NCBI GenBank assembly: GCA_021788625.1
Contig: JAJYKL010000018.1
Span: 1-51,840 of the forward strand
Direction of reading: 5' to 3'
Length of the DNA: 51,840 nt
From: Chloroflexota bacterium
GTDB lineage: Bacteria; Chloroflexota; Anaerolineae; J036; Brachytrichaceae
Positions 16,891 through 25,352 of the stretch are shown here, piece by piece. Both the position numbers and the translations under genes were made by a program. The notes beneath the pieces are model-generated. The model did not search any database and was not told where the DNA came from. It worked only from the letters and a program-made list of their open reading frames with translations. The first letter of the stretch is position 1. Each line of letters begins with the position of its first letter.

Positions 16891-17833
16891 AACGATTGGG
16901 CTTGGCCGCGGGTTGGCGTCGCTCATCCCCGGCCCGGACGAAACCTCTGGACAATCTCCCTCGCTAAATGCTCCGCCTGCCGAGTCGGGAGCTAATCGAG
17001 TTGCACCAGGGTCGCCTGCCGAAGGTCTGTTCCACATTCCCGTGAATAGCATACGGGCCAATCCGCTACAGCCGCGACTTTCGCGTGGAGTGGAGGCTAT
17101 GAAGCTGGAAGACCTGGCTTCCAGCATCCGCGAGCACGGCGTTTTGGAACCACTTATCGTGACCCGTACCGACGGACCCGGCGCACCGTATACCCTCGTC
17201 GCGGGAGAGCGACGCTGGCGTGCGGCCCAACTGGCTGGACTGAGCCAGGTTCCCGCCCTGCTCAAGGATGTAGCGCCCCAACAGATGCTGGAGTTGGCGC
17301 TGATCGAGAACATCCAACGCAGTGACCTCAACCCCCTGGAGGAAGCATCCGCTTACCGGCAGCTCCTAAACGACTTCGGCCTGACGCAGGATCAGATTGC
17401 CGAGCGCGTTGGACGCAGCCGCGTGGCGATTACCAACACCCTGCGCCTGCTTAAGTTACCCGGACAAATACAAACAGCTCTGATGCAGGGAATCATCAGC
17501 GAGGGGCACGCACGCGCCCTGCTGGCGCTCAGTTCGGCGGCGGATCAACTGCTGGCGATGGATCGTATCGTTAAGGATGACCTGAATGTCCGACAGGCTG
17601 AGGCCTTAATCCGCCGGATGGCAGAGCCTCAAACGCAGTCTCCACTCGAAAAACCATCGCCGGCCCGTTGGGAAGCAGCAGAAGAGTACGAATCCAGGTT
17701 ACGCGCCAAACTGGGCACTAAAGTGTTGCTACAACACAGTCGCAAGGGCGGTCGCATCGTCATTGAGTTTTACTCCGACGAGGAATTTTCCAATATCTTT
17801 GGGAAGATCGTCGGCGAAGAGCCGGAAAATTGA
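16883..17833 (+). CDS. parB: Chromosome partitioning protein ParB/Spo0J
   Basis: The protein is 316 residues from the ATG at 16883, which has AAGGA at 16868-16872 within the end of parA; longer frames back to 16802 have no support. The N-terminal box LGRGLASLIP matches the ParA-activating segment. The CTPase domain has VAGERRWRAAQLAG and ALIENIQRSDLNPLEEA, and the helix-turn-helix DLTQDQ-like region (TQDQIAERVGRSRVAITNTLRLLKLP) recognises parS. The C-terminal dimer domain follows. I did not find a perfect TGTTTCACGTGAAACA parS site by eye in this window. Confidence 0.96.
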   Translation: MPRTIGLGRGLASLIPGPDETSGQSPSLNAPPAESGANRVAPGSPAEGLFHIPVNSIRANPLQPRLSRGVEAMKLEDLASSIREHGVLEPLIVTRTDGPGAPYTLVAGERRWRAAQLAGLSQVPALLKDVAPQQMLELALIENIQRSDLNPLEEASAYRQLLNDFGLTQDQIAERVGRSRVAITNTLRLLKLPGQIQTALMQGIISEGHARALLALSSAADQLLAMDRIVKDDLNVRQAEALIRRMAEPQTQSPLEKPSPARWEAAEEYESRLRAKLGTKVLLQHSRKGGRIVIEFYSDEEFSNIFGKIVGEEPEN

Positions 17834-18010
17834 CGATTTCGGATTGCCGATTGACGACCGTGTAGGGTGGTTATTAGCATAGGGACTCAAGGGATGGCCC
17901 TTACCAGCCCCTCCCGCGGGCTGGTGAGGCGAGCCGCGACATGCTTTTATATTTACGGGAGGATGTCGGCTTCGGTCCCGATCTGAATCGCAAGCTGTTG
18001 AGTTTTCAAG

Positions 18011-18026
18011 CTGAGCTTGTCGAAGG
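18011..18026 (+). repeat. Single copy of the CTGAGCTTGTCGAAGG dispersed repeat
   Basis: Matches the unit of the tandem array at 24278-24342 over 16 bases. This motif is a frequent intergenic repeat in many bacteria with GC-rich genomes. Confidence 0.6.
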
Positions 18027-18152
18027 ATGCAGGCCATTGTTCGATAAGCTCACCATGATCGCTCACGAACATGGCTATTGATCCTTATTACCGAGACAGG
18101 ATATTTCCATCTTACTAATGTGAGTACACTCGTGGAATAGAGCCTCCGTGAT

Positions 18153-18470
18153 ATGAAGGGTCCTTCGACACACTACAGTTACGATCGCGTCCACGCACAC
18201 CCCTGCTCTGCGACCGTGTACACACCAGACGGACATGTCCTGTATCCTGGCACGGGCTTAAATGAGAGTGATACGGCCTGCGAAACTGTTGAAAAAGAGA
18301 GCAGCGTAGTTCGTGCTCGTAGCACGGAACTCCATCACGTCGCACTCAACATGTTACGTCCGAAGGGAGGCCATGCCCTATCATGGACTGCCATACAGTC
18401 TGCTGGCCATGCCGTTGTCGAAGCTGTGCGGAAGCGTCAAGCAGAGGAGCGTCGTCGCATACAGGATTAG
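18153..18470 (+). CDS. Doubtful small open reading frame
   Basis: A 105-codon frame from an ATG at 18153 with no recognised domain. The second half (residues 65-105) is Ala/Arg/Glu-rich and helix-like (VVEAVRKRQAEERRRIQD), while the first half contains a hairpin repeat at 18308-18331. It is listed only because it fills part of a long gap; third-position base use is not clearly that of the neighbouring genes. Confidence 0.2.
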   Translation: MKGPSTHYSYDRVHAHPCSATVYTPDGHVLYPGTGLNESDTACETVEKESSVVRARSTELHHVALNMLRPKGGHALSWTAIQSAGHAVVEAVRKRQAEERRRIQD

Positions 18471-18508
18471 TGGGCGATGCAATCCCCATACTCAATCGTT
18501 AACAAATC

Positions 18509-19690
18509 ATGTCAATCATCCGCGAGAAACTGGATCAGGCCATCAGCCTGCTGAACGAACAAACTCTCGACTGTTGGGTCACCTTCGTGCGCGAGACATC
18601 GGCCGTGCACGACCCGGCGCTGGATCTGTTACTGGGTTTCGGCCTGACGTGGGATTCGGCTCTCATCATCACCCGCGGCGGTGCAAAGATCGCCATTGCG
18701 GGTCGTTTCGACGCCAGCAACATCCGCGAGCTGGGAGTATATGATGAGGTGATTGCCTATGATCAAGGCATTGCCACGCACCTGCGCGAGCGCTTGAGCC
18801 GACTGAACCCCTCTACCATTGCGCTTAATTACTCATTAAGCGACCCTGGTTCTGACGGATTAACTTTTGGCATGTATGCACGGTTGTCGCAGATGCTGGC
18901 GGGTACGCCTTTTGCGTCCAGCTTTGTTAGCGCCGAACCGATCGCACGCCGCCTGCGCGAGCGCAAAACGCCCACCGAAGTGGAACGCATCCGGCGGGTG
19001 ACGCAGATCACCCAGCAGGTATATGCCGATCTCTTCGCAGCGTCTGTGCGCGGGATGAGCGAGAAACAAATCCACGTCCTGGCCGGCGAGCTCATCGCCC
19101 AACACGGATGCGATTTCGGCTGGGAACGCGTGAACGACCCGATCGTCAATGCCGGACCGAATTCGTCCATCGGCCATGGCATCCCTGGCGACCTGACGGT
19201 CGAGCCGGGGCAACTGCTTCACATCGATATGGGCCTGCGGCTGGACGGCTACTGCTCGGACCTGCAGCGCATGGCCTATGTGCGGCGCGACAGTGACGAC
19301 GCCGTTCCAACTGAGGTGACGCGCGCCTGGCGGGCCTGCTGGGATGCACTCGAAGCCGGCCGCGCGGCTCTCAAGCCCGGCGCGCTGGCCTGGCAGGTGG
19401 ACGCGGCGGCGCGCGCCGAACTGGTGCGCCAGGGTTACCCAGAGTACATGCACGCCTTCGGCCACCACGTCGGGATGAACGCCCACGACGGCGGCAGCGT
19501 CCTTGGCCCGCGCTGGGAGCGCTACGGTGACCTGCCCAACAAGCCTGTCGAGGAGGCTAACGTGTTCGCTCTCGAACTGGGCACCATGGTGGATGCAGTC
19601 GGTTACATCGGCATTGAGGAGACCGTCCTCGTGACCTCCTCGGGTGCCGAGTACATCAGTACACCGCAGCGCGAGTTGGTGGTGCTCTAG
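18509..19690 (+). CDS. M24 family metallopeptidase (Xaa-Pro dipeptidase-like)
   Basis: The protein is 393 residues. The N-terminal creatinase-type domain is at 1-150 and the pita-bread catalytic domain at 155-393. The five metal ligands are visible in order: Asp in LLHIDMGL, Asp in GYCSDLQRM, His in FGHHVGMNAHDGG, Glu in FALELGT and Glu in IGIEETVLV. Such enzymes cleave peptides before proline, or related substrates, in the cytoplasm with a dinuclear metal centre. There is no signal peptide. No Shine-Dalgarno precedes the ATG. Specificity cannot be set from sequence. Confidence 0.93.
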   Translation: MSIIREKLDQAISLLNEQTLDCWVTFVRETSAVHDPALDLLLGFGLTWDSALIITRGGAKIAIAGRFDASNIRELGVYDEVIAYDQGIATHLRERLSRLNPSTIALNYSLSDPGSDGLTFGMYARLSQMLAGTPFASSFVSAEPIARRLRERKTPTEVERIRRVTQITQQVYADLFAASVRGMSEKQIHVLAGELIAQHGCDFGWERVNDPIVNAGPNSSIGHGIPGDLTVEPGQLLHIDMGLRLDGYCSDLQRMAYVRRDSDDAVPTEVTRAWRACWDALEAGRAALKPGALAWQVDAAARAELVRQGYPEYMHAFGHHVGMNAHDGGSVLGPRWERYGDLPNKPVEEANVFALELGTMVDAVGYIGIEETVLVTSSGAEYISTPQRELVVL

Positions 19691-19711
19691 CGACGCAAGC
19701 CGGCGAACCAG

Positions 19712-20077
19712 ATGATCGCAGGCGCGACCCAGGGCTCCTTGCCCGTCGGCCAGGCACGGAACACGCTTGTGCCCGCGATTACCAGCAACCACACGCGCGC
19801 AGTGCAACAGGACCCATGCTCCACACAGGCAATACCGATCGAATTTCCTTTCGACGTGGGCGGTTGCACCAAGCCGGACGGCACTCGGGCGCTGGCAGGT
19901 GACTACGTCCTTTCACCCTGCGAAGTGTCGAGTAGCTCCCTGGTCTCCAGCTTGCTGGTGCCAGACTTGCAGCTCTACGATACCAACGGGAACCACGCCC
20001 CCAACCCCGCCAACACGCACCCGGACTCGCTGTCGCTCGCCTTTGGCTTTATGGCGATGCGAGCACAGTTCCGCTAA
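19712..20077 (+). pseudogene. Possible gene remnant after the M24 peptidase
   Basis: A 121-codon frame that lies in the same frame as the M24 gene, directly after its TAG. Its second half (about 19850-20077) has coding-like third positions and looks like the C-terminal end of an extracellular protein (PDGTRALAGDYVLSPCE..., LQLYDTNGNHAPNPANTHP), but has no signal peptide and no known family. On the opposite strand, 19687-19830 reads as a possible C-terminal end of a membrane protein (WLLVIAGTSVFRAWPTGKEP). Both look like 3' pieces of lost genes; alternatively the plus frame is a short real gene. Confidence 0.3.
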
Positions 20078-20338
20078 AAAAGACCTGATCCATCGTCACA
20101 ACTCAGCTCAGCCACAACAGATGGATGCTGTGGCGTAAAGTACTCGACATTCTCCACCCTCCACCGCTCACACGTGACGACGAACGAAGTGGAGAATGGG
20201 CTCACCATGCCGTGAAGCATGCACGCGATATAAATGAGTGCGCACCAGCGGGGCGTGCAAAATCCGTGACAGCCACGTAATTCGTGGTACATTCATTGCT
20301 GGTCAGTCATTCATTTCCTGTTCCGAATCTCAAGAATT
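20078..20338. other. Non-coding leader region of the amidohydrolase, with inverted repeat
   Basis: CATTCTCCAC (20148-20157) and GTGGAGAATG (20189-20198) are exact inverted repeats with a 31-nt loop. The rest shows no gene. No consensus promoter is clear in front of the ATG at 20339. Confidence 0.4.
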
Positions 20339-21934
20339 ATGAATATTCTCATCACCCACGCCAATATCTACACCGTTAACCCGGCCCAGCCACGTGCCAG
20401 CGCCATCGCAATCGCCAATAATCGCATCCTGGCCGTGGGCAGTGATCAAGACATCGAAGCGATTCGACTGCCGCATGCCGCGCACGTGAACCTGAATGGC
20501 GGGTTCGTCCTGCCCGGTTTCATCGATGCGCACATGCACCTGCTGTTCACCGGCTTGTCCATGCAGCGCGTGGACGTATTCGAAGTAAAAAGCATCTATG
20601 AGGCAGTTGAGCGTGTACACACCCGTGCTGCACAGACGCCACCTGGCCAGTGGATTCTGGGGAACGGCTGGGCGCAAACCTCCTGGGGTAGCGACGAGTT
20701 CCCCACTGCTGCCGAACTGGACGAAGCCACGCGTGATCACCCGGTGGCGCTCTCAGCCAAGAGCGGCCATGCCATGTGGCTGAACTCGCTGGCTCTGCAA
20801 CGCGCTGACATCACGGCTGGCGTACCCGACCCGGAAGCCGGGCAGATTGTGCGCGACGCCTCTGGTCAGCCAACAGGCACCCTTCTGGAGAATGCCATGA
20901 GTCTGGTGAGCCCGGTGATCCCGCTCCCCACGCCACAGCAGGCCGAGGATGCAACCGTCGAAGCCATGCATGCCATGAACCGCCGCGGTTTGACAGGAGT
21001 GCACTGCATGGATGGTGAAGGCGGTATCGAATCGTTCCGCACCTACCAGCGCCTGCGCCAGGAGGACCGCCTGACACTGCGCATCGTCAAGCAGCTTCCA
21101 GTCAGCGCGCTGGATGCAGCCATTCGGGCTGGCATTCGCAGCGGCCTGGGTGATAACTGGTTGCGCATTGGCGGCATCAAGGTCTTCGCCGATGGTGCGT
21201 TGGGTCCGCGCACCGCGGCGATGATCGAACCATATGAGGGCGAGCCGATGAACCGTGGCATAAGTACAACCGAACGCGAGGAACTGTTCGAGACGGTCCT
21301 GACCAGTAACACAAATGGCCTGGCCACGTTCATCCATGCGATTGGTGACCGTGCCAACCACGATGTGCTGGATGCGTTCGAGCTGAGCCGCCGGCAGGCG
21401 CCGCCGGGCGCCCCGCCCCTGCGTAACCGTATTGAGCACGCTCAAATCGTGCACCCTTCAGACATCCGGCGTTTCGCGGAACTCGATGTGATCGCCTCGA
21501 TGCAGCCGATCCACGCCACGCAGGACATGCATATGGCCGACGCACATTGGGGCAGGCGCAGTGCCACGGCTTATTGCTTCCGCTCTCTGCGCGACACGGG
21601 TGCACGGCTGGCCTTCGGGTCCGACTCGCCTGTGGAGAGCTTTGACCCTCTGGTGGGAATCCACGCTGCTGTCACACGCCAGCGCACCGACGGAACGCCC
21701 GGTCCTGAGGGCTGGTACCCCGAGCAACGCCTGGATATTGTAGATGCCATCCATGCATACACCTACGGTGCCGCATACGCCGGTGGCATGGAACGCGAGG
21801 TGGGTTCATTACTGGCCGGGAAACTGGCTGACCTGGTCGTACTTTCCAAAGACCTCACGACCATTCCACCCGGTGAGCTGCTTTCAGCACAGGTGGAGCG
21901 TGTGATGCTCAATGGCAACTGGCTCGAGCCATGA
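20339..21934 (+). CDS. Amidohydrolase family 3 protein (YtcJ-like)
   Basis: The protein is 531 residues. The metal site begins with LPGFIDAHMHLLFTG (HxH). Further family markers are WILGNGWAQTSWG, GIKVFADGALGPRTAAM, HAIGDRANHDVLDAFE, RIEHAQIVHPSDIRRFAEL, SMQPIHATQDM and FGSDSPVESFDPLVGIHAAV. The C-terminal beta-sandwich ends in GKLADLVVLSKDLTTIPP. The family hydrolyses C-N or C-O bonds using one or two metals; most YtcJ-like members have no known substrate. There is no signal peptide. It stands alone between the M24 peptidase and a secreted protein. Confidence 0.93.
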   Translation: MNILITHANIYTVNPAQPRASAIAIANNRILAVGSDQDIEAIRLPHAAHVNLNGGFVLPGFIDAHMHLLFTGLSMQRVDVFEVKSIYEAVERVHTRAAQTPPGQWILGNGWAQTSWGSDEFPTAAELDEATRDHPVALSAKSGHAMWLNSLALQRADITAGVPDPEAGQIVRDASGQPTGTLLENAMSLVSPVIPLPTPQQAEDATVEAMHAMNRRGLTGVHCMDGEGGIESFRTYQRLRQEDRLTLRIVKQLPVSALDAAIRAGIRSGLGDNWLRIGGIKVFADGALGPRTAAMIEPYEGEPMNRGISTTEREELFETVLTSNTNGLATFIHAIGDRANHDVLDAFELSRRQAPPGAPPLRNRIEHAQIVHPSDIRRFAELDVIASMQPIHATQDMHMADAHWGRRSATAYCFRSLRDTGARLAFGSDSPVESFDPLVGIHAAVTRQRTDGTPGPEGWYPEQRLDIVDAIHAYTYGAAYAGGMEREVGSLLAGKLADLVVLSKDLTTIPPGELLSAQVERVMLNGNWLEP

Positions 21935-22001
21935 TCGACGACAGGTGCACCGGCTGGTATCGTGGCAACAGAAATCTGCGTGAATCGAAAGCAATCAGGT
22001 A

Positions 22002-22030
22002 TTGACATATGCGTGCCGGGTTTCTATGCT
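22002..22030 (+). promoter_or_regulatory. Promoter of the secreted two-repeat protein
   Basis: A consensus -35 TTGACA (22002-22007) with 17-bp spacing to TATGCT (22025-22030). The start would be near 22037, giving a very short leader that begins at the Shine-Dalgarno GGAGGG (22037-22042). Confidence 0.65.
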
Positions 22031-22049
22031 AAGTGCGGAGGGCAGATCG

Positions 22050-22706
22050 ATGAAAAAGTTACAGATCGCTCGCAAACCTGTGCTATTTCTATTGGCTTCG
22101 CTGCTCACGGTCGTTAGCCTGGTGGCCATGCCATCCATCGCGTTCGCCCGCAAGGTAGGACCCGGCAGATACGTAGTCGTCACCAATCCATTGACCATCA
22201 CACTCAACTGTGATGAAACCTCCTGGAACCCCACCTGTTCGACCACTACGGTCAGCAACCTCGGCCTCAAAACCTACAGTTATTTTTATATAGACGGCCG
22301 CATCCGCGGCTATGGTGATGTCAATATCAAAACTGTGTGCTCAGTATTCAGGCTGCGGGATGGCTGGCATACGGCCAGGCTCTTCGCGCGCGACTCGCAG
22401 CATAACTGGGCTTCCATCGGCCCATATCCGCTCATCCACTGTGACCGGACCGGGCCATACGTCTATACAGGCGTGCATTATTACCGCGGCATCGTCGTCG
22501 CCAATCCCTACGCTTTCGATCGCTGGTCGGGCGTGAATAGCAGCACCGAGACCTTCAGTGTGGATTCGACTGCCGTCGCCATCCATCCCTATTGGAATGT
22601 ATGCCAACTTCTCAACTTGGGGCGCGGTTGGCACGTAGCTGTTGTCACAGCAGCCGATAATGCCGGTAACACATCGGCACGTGCCGGTTGGTTCTACTGC
22701 AGGTGA
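22050..22706 (+). CDS. Secreted Cys-containing protein with two Ig-like repeats, function unknown
   Basis: From the ATG at 22050 the protein is 218 residues; GGAGGG lies 7 nt upstream. A Sec signal peptide (MKKLQIARKPVLFLLASLLTV...) ends near SIAFA, about residue 33. The mature part has six cysteines. Two segments repeat: VCSVFRLRDGWHTARLFARD..N with a later C, and VCQLLNLGRGWHVAVVTAAD..N with a later C, so the protein is probably two Ig-like domains each with a disulfide. No enzyme motif is seen and no family is recognised. It has its own promoter and terminator hairpin, so it is expressed alone. Confidence 0.75.
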   Translation: MKKLQIARKPVLFLLASLLTVVSLVAMPSIAFARKVGPGRYVVVTNPLTITLNCDETSWNPTCSTTTVSNLGLKTYSYFYIDGRIRGYGDVNIKTVCSVFRLRDGWHTARLFARDSQHNWASIGPYPLIHCDRTGPYVYTGVHYYRGIVVANPYAFDRWSGVNSSTETFSVDSTAVAIHPYWNVCQLLNLGRGWHVAVVTAADNAGNTSARAGWFYCR

Positions 22707-22734
22707 CTGCAACGGCATTCATAGCCTACACATA

Positions 22735-22762
22735 AAGCGGGGTTGCATATACAGCCCCGCTT
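22735..22762 (+). terminator. Terminator hairpin after the secreted protein gene
   Basis: AAGCGGGG and CCCCGCTT form a perfect 8-bp stem with a 12-nt loop, followed by CGCTTTA. The T tract is weak. Confidence 0.6.
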
Positions 22763-22815
22763 CGCTTTACCCGCACAGCATAGGACGATCATGGTGTGAG
22801 TGGATTCCACACCGC

Positions 22816-24072
22816 ATGAAGGGTTATATGTCGAACGAAGAGCTAATCAAGTCGGCTGAAGAACGCATCCGTTCGCACCGTATCGCCACCGTTACACTTC
22901 GCCTGGTGGATCATGCTGGTCAGCCGCTGAAAGGTGTCACCATCGATGCACACCTGCTGCGCCATGAATTCAAACTTGGCGCAAACGCGTTTCGCGTGAA
23001 TGCCATTGCCGACCCGACGCTACAGGAGAGCTATAACGCCCGTTTCGCTGCCCTGCTCAACTATGCCACCCTGCCCTTCTACTGGGGATCTTATGAGCCG
23101 CAACCGGATCAAACATCCGAGGTGCGCCTGGCCGCGATGGCAAAGTGGTGCCAGCAGCATGGCATTATCACGAAAGGACACCCTTTGGTCTGGCATGAAG
23201 TGATCCCCACATGGGCTGCTGGCAGGGAGGACGCCGAGCTACTGGTGCGTCTTCAGGCACGCGTAAAGGCAGTTGTCTCGTACTTTAAAGGCCAGATCCA
23301 ATTCTGGGACGTGGTGAATGAAGCGACGGTAAGCCATCGCTTCGGTAATGCCGTTGGGCGCTGGATCGCTCGCGAAGGCGCGGCGGCAGCAGTCAGCCAG
23401 GCACTCACCTGGGCAAGCGCAGCCGATTCCGATGCGATTTTGCTTTATAACGATTTCAATATCTCGCCCGAGTTTGAGCATCTGGTGAAGACATTACTTG
23501 ACAACCAGGCACCCCTGCGAACAATCGGCATCCAGAGCCATATGCATAAGGGCGTCTGGTCGCTGGAAAAGGTCTGGCAGGTGTGCGAGACGTATGCGCG
23601 CTTCGGTCTGCCGCTCCACTTCACCGAGGCGACGGTTCTTTCGGGCCAGGCCAAAGCGGTGGACGATGATGACTGGTTCACCACTCGCACGGACTGGCCC
23701 ACCACTTCGGACGGTGAGGCGCAGCAACTGGCGTATGGCCAGCAGTTTTATACCCTGCTCTTCAGCCATCCGGCTGTGGAAGCCATCACCTGGTGGGATT
23801 TCTCGGACAATGGTAGCTGGCAGGGCGCCCCCGCCGGCCTGATTCGCACCGACATGACTCCCAAGCCGCTCTACGATTGGTTACTGGATGCCTTCCACCG
23901 GCGCTGGACGACGGACACTCGGCTCGTGACAGATACCGCGGGGCATGCCAGTGGTCGCTTCTTCTTCGGAACCTACAGCGCGCGCTGCCAGCTCGCCTCG
24001 GGTGAAGTGCTCAGCAGCCACTTCAGTGTGTCGCGGCATGGCGCTCGTGAGGTAAGTTTGGTTTTCGGATAG
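22816..24072 (+). CDS. GH10 family endo-1,4-beta-xylanase, no signal peptide
   Basis: The protein is 418 residues from the ATG at 22816; an ATG at 22828 is also possible, with AAGGG close in front. Residues 20-70 are a short beta-rich region (VTLRLVDHAGQPLKGVTID) before the TIM barrel. Catalytic residues: E169 in FWDVVNEA (acid/base) and E271 in LHFTEATV (nucleophile). Other family landmarks are GHPLVWHEVIPTW, LLYNDFNI, IGIQSHMH and WWDFSDNGSW. GH10 enzymes cut xylan chains. With no signal peptide it should act inside the cell on imported xylo-oligosaccharides. A GH43-type gene and a sugar-type ABC ATPase follow. Confidence 0.93.
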   Translation: MKGYMSNEELIKSAEERIRSHRIATVTLRLVDHAGQPLKGVTIDAHLLRHEFKLGANAFRVNAIADPTLQESYNARFAALLNYATLPFYWGSYEPQPDQTSEVRLAAMAKWCQQHGIITKGHPLVWHEVIPTWAAGREDAELLVRLQARVKAVVSYFKGQIQFWDVVNEATVSHRFGNAVGRWIAREGAAAAVSQALTWASAADSDAILLYNDFNISPEFEHLVKTLLDNQAPLRTIGIQSHMHKGVWSLEKVWQVCETYARFGLPLHFTEATVLSGQAKAVDDDDWFTTRTDWPTTSDGEAQQLAYGQQFYTLLFSHPAVEAITWWDFSDNGSWQGAPAGLIRTDMTPKPLYDWLLDAFHRRWTTDTRLVTDTAGHASGRFFFGTYSARCQLASGEVLSSHFSVSRHGAREVSLVFG

Positions 24073-24449
24073 AACGCCGAATCCTGAGAGACGTACTTTG
24101 CTTCGCACCTTGAGGATCGCCCGATGTTGGCGGCCCAGCTGGCTCCGGAACCGCTGAACGCGCCGCCAGAACCAGCACTCACGATTAAAGGGCGCGCGGT
24201 TTCGCGCTGCACCCCCCTCGCGCCAGTTGCGTTACACTTGAGCGGCTTGCGGTTGAGCGCAAGGGACTGGACTTATATCCTGAGCTTGTCGAAGGGTACA
24301 TCCTGAGCGTGTCGAAGGGTACATCCTGAGCTTGTCGAAGGGCGACCGGCTTTACCATGGACGCTCACCATGACTGCCGGGAACCTTGTTGTGAACGCAA
24401 GCTGCTCTGGGTTCATCGTTGTAGAACCACAACCACAGTTGAGGTTACC
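24073..24449. other. 377-bp gap between the GH10 and GH43 genes
   Basis: No gene seen. A short frame at 24124-24306 is broken by the tandem repeat array (24278-24342) and is not convincing. Confidence 0.45.
24278..24342 (+). repeat. Three tandem copies of a 23-bp CCTGAGCTTGTCGAAGG unit
   Basis: Units start at 24278, 24301 and 24324, each TCCTGAGC(T/G)TGTCGAAGG followed by GTACA in the first two. The middle copy differs by one base. The same core occurs singly at 18011-18026. Confidence 0.85.
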
Positions 24450-25319
24450 ATGTTGGATAATTCCGCAATTAATATTCGAGACCCCTTCGTCGTGCCTGTA
24501 CCTGCTGAGCGGCGCTACTACCTGTTCGGCACCCGAGGCCTGGACTGCTGGGAAGGCCGCCCGGAAGGACTTGACGTATACGTCGGCAGCGACCTGCTTC
24601 ATTGGGAAGGCCCATTACCTGCCTTCCGGCCTGCGCCTGATTTTTGGGCTGACCGCAACTTCTGGGCACCAGAGGTACACGCTTACGATGGGCGTTACTA
24701 CATGTTTGCCAGCTTCAAATCTGAAAGCGCCTGCCGCGGCACACAGATCCTGGTCGCCGATGCAGTGACCGGCCCTTTCCAACCGCTCACCGAGAAGCCC
24801 ATTACGCCGGCCGACTGGGAATGCCTGGATGGTACGCTTTATGTCGACGCTCACGGCCAGCCGTGGATCGTCTTCTGTCATGAGTGGGTGCAGGTACACG
24901 ACGGCGAGGTTTGCGCCATGCCTTTGAGCAAGGACTTGCGCAACCCAACTGGCAAGCCGATTCTGCTGTTTCGCGCCTCCAGTGCCCCGTGGATCATACC
25001 TTTTCCCAGTGAGCACAACTACGTCACCGACGGACCATTCCTGTATCGCGCGCACGATGGTGAGTTGCTGATGCTATGGTCCAGCTTCGCAGGCAGCGGC
25101 TACACGCAGGGTGTGGCACGCTCGTCTGGCGGCGATTTGCAAGGTCCTTGGGTTCAGGATGCGGAACCCCTTTACAGCAATGACGGGGGGCATGGCATGT
25201 TATTTCACACGCTTGAGGATCAGTTAATGCTGGTGCTACACCAGCCCAACACCAGGCGCGCCGAGCGCCCCGTCTTCATCCCACTACGCGAAGAGTCTGG
25301 CCGGCTCTATCAGGCTTAA
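24450..25319 (+). CDS. GH43-like five-bladed beta-propeller glycosidase
   Basis: From the ATG at 24450, preceded by GAGG at 24441-24444, the protein is 289 residues; the longer frame to 24357 is unlikely. The first blade carries INIRDPFVV with the Asp proposed as general base in clan GH-F, then YYLFGT; later come FWAPEVHAYDGRYYMFAS, LDGTLYVDAHGQPWIVFCHEW with a Glu in the acid position, and TDGPFLYRAHDGELLMLWSS. GH43 and relatives release arabinose or xylose from side chains or oligomers. No signal peptide, so cytoplasmic. The neighbours GH10 and ABC ATPase fit pentose-polymer use. Confidence 0.85.
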   Translation: MLDNSAINIRDPFVVPVPAERRYYLFGTRGLDCWEGRPEGLDVYVGSDLLHWEGPLPAFRPAPDFWADRNFWAPEVHAYDGRYYMFASFKSESACRGTQILVADAVTGPFQPLTEKPITPADWECLDGTLYVDAHGQPWIVFCHEWVQVHDGEVCAMPLSKDLRNPTGKPILLFRASSAPWIIPFPSEHNYVTDGPFLYRAHDGELLMLWSSFAGSGYTQGVARSSGGDLQGPWVQDAEPLYSNDGGHGMLFHTLEDQLMLVLHQPNTRRAERPVFIPLREESGRLYQA

Positions 25320-25352
25320 GCTCACAGCGTTCGCTGGTCGCTGACCAGCACC

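Larger units (their letters stand above)
17834..18508. other. 675-bp gap between parB and the M24 peptidase
   Basis: No recognisable gene. It contains a copy of the GAGCTTGTCGAAGG repeat (18011-18026), short repeated GATTGACGA pieces just after parB (17829-17860), and an imperfect hairpin AGTTCGTGCT / AGCACGGAACT (18308-18331). A 105-codon frame at 18153-18470 has some protein-like composition toward its end but no family and no clear ribosome binding site; I give it a low chance of being a gene. Confidence 0.4.

Noticed and set aside
16108..18508. parS site near parAB
   Set aside because: No TGTTTCACGTGAAACA-like 16-mer was found by eye; CACGTG cores in the window lack the flanks.
24124..24306. 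60-codon open frame after the GH10 gene
   Set aside because: Runs into the tandem repeat array and has no protein-like pattern.
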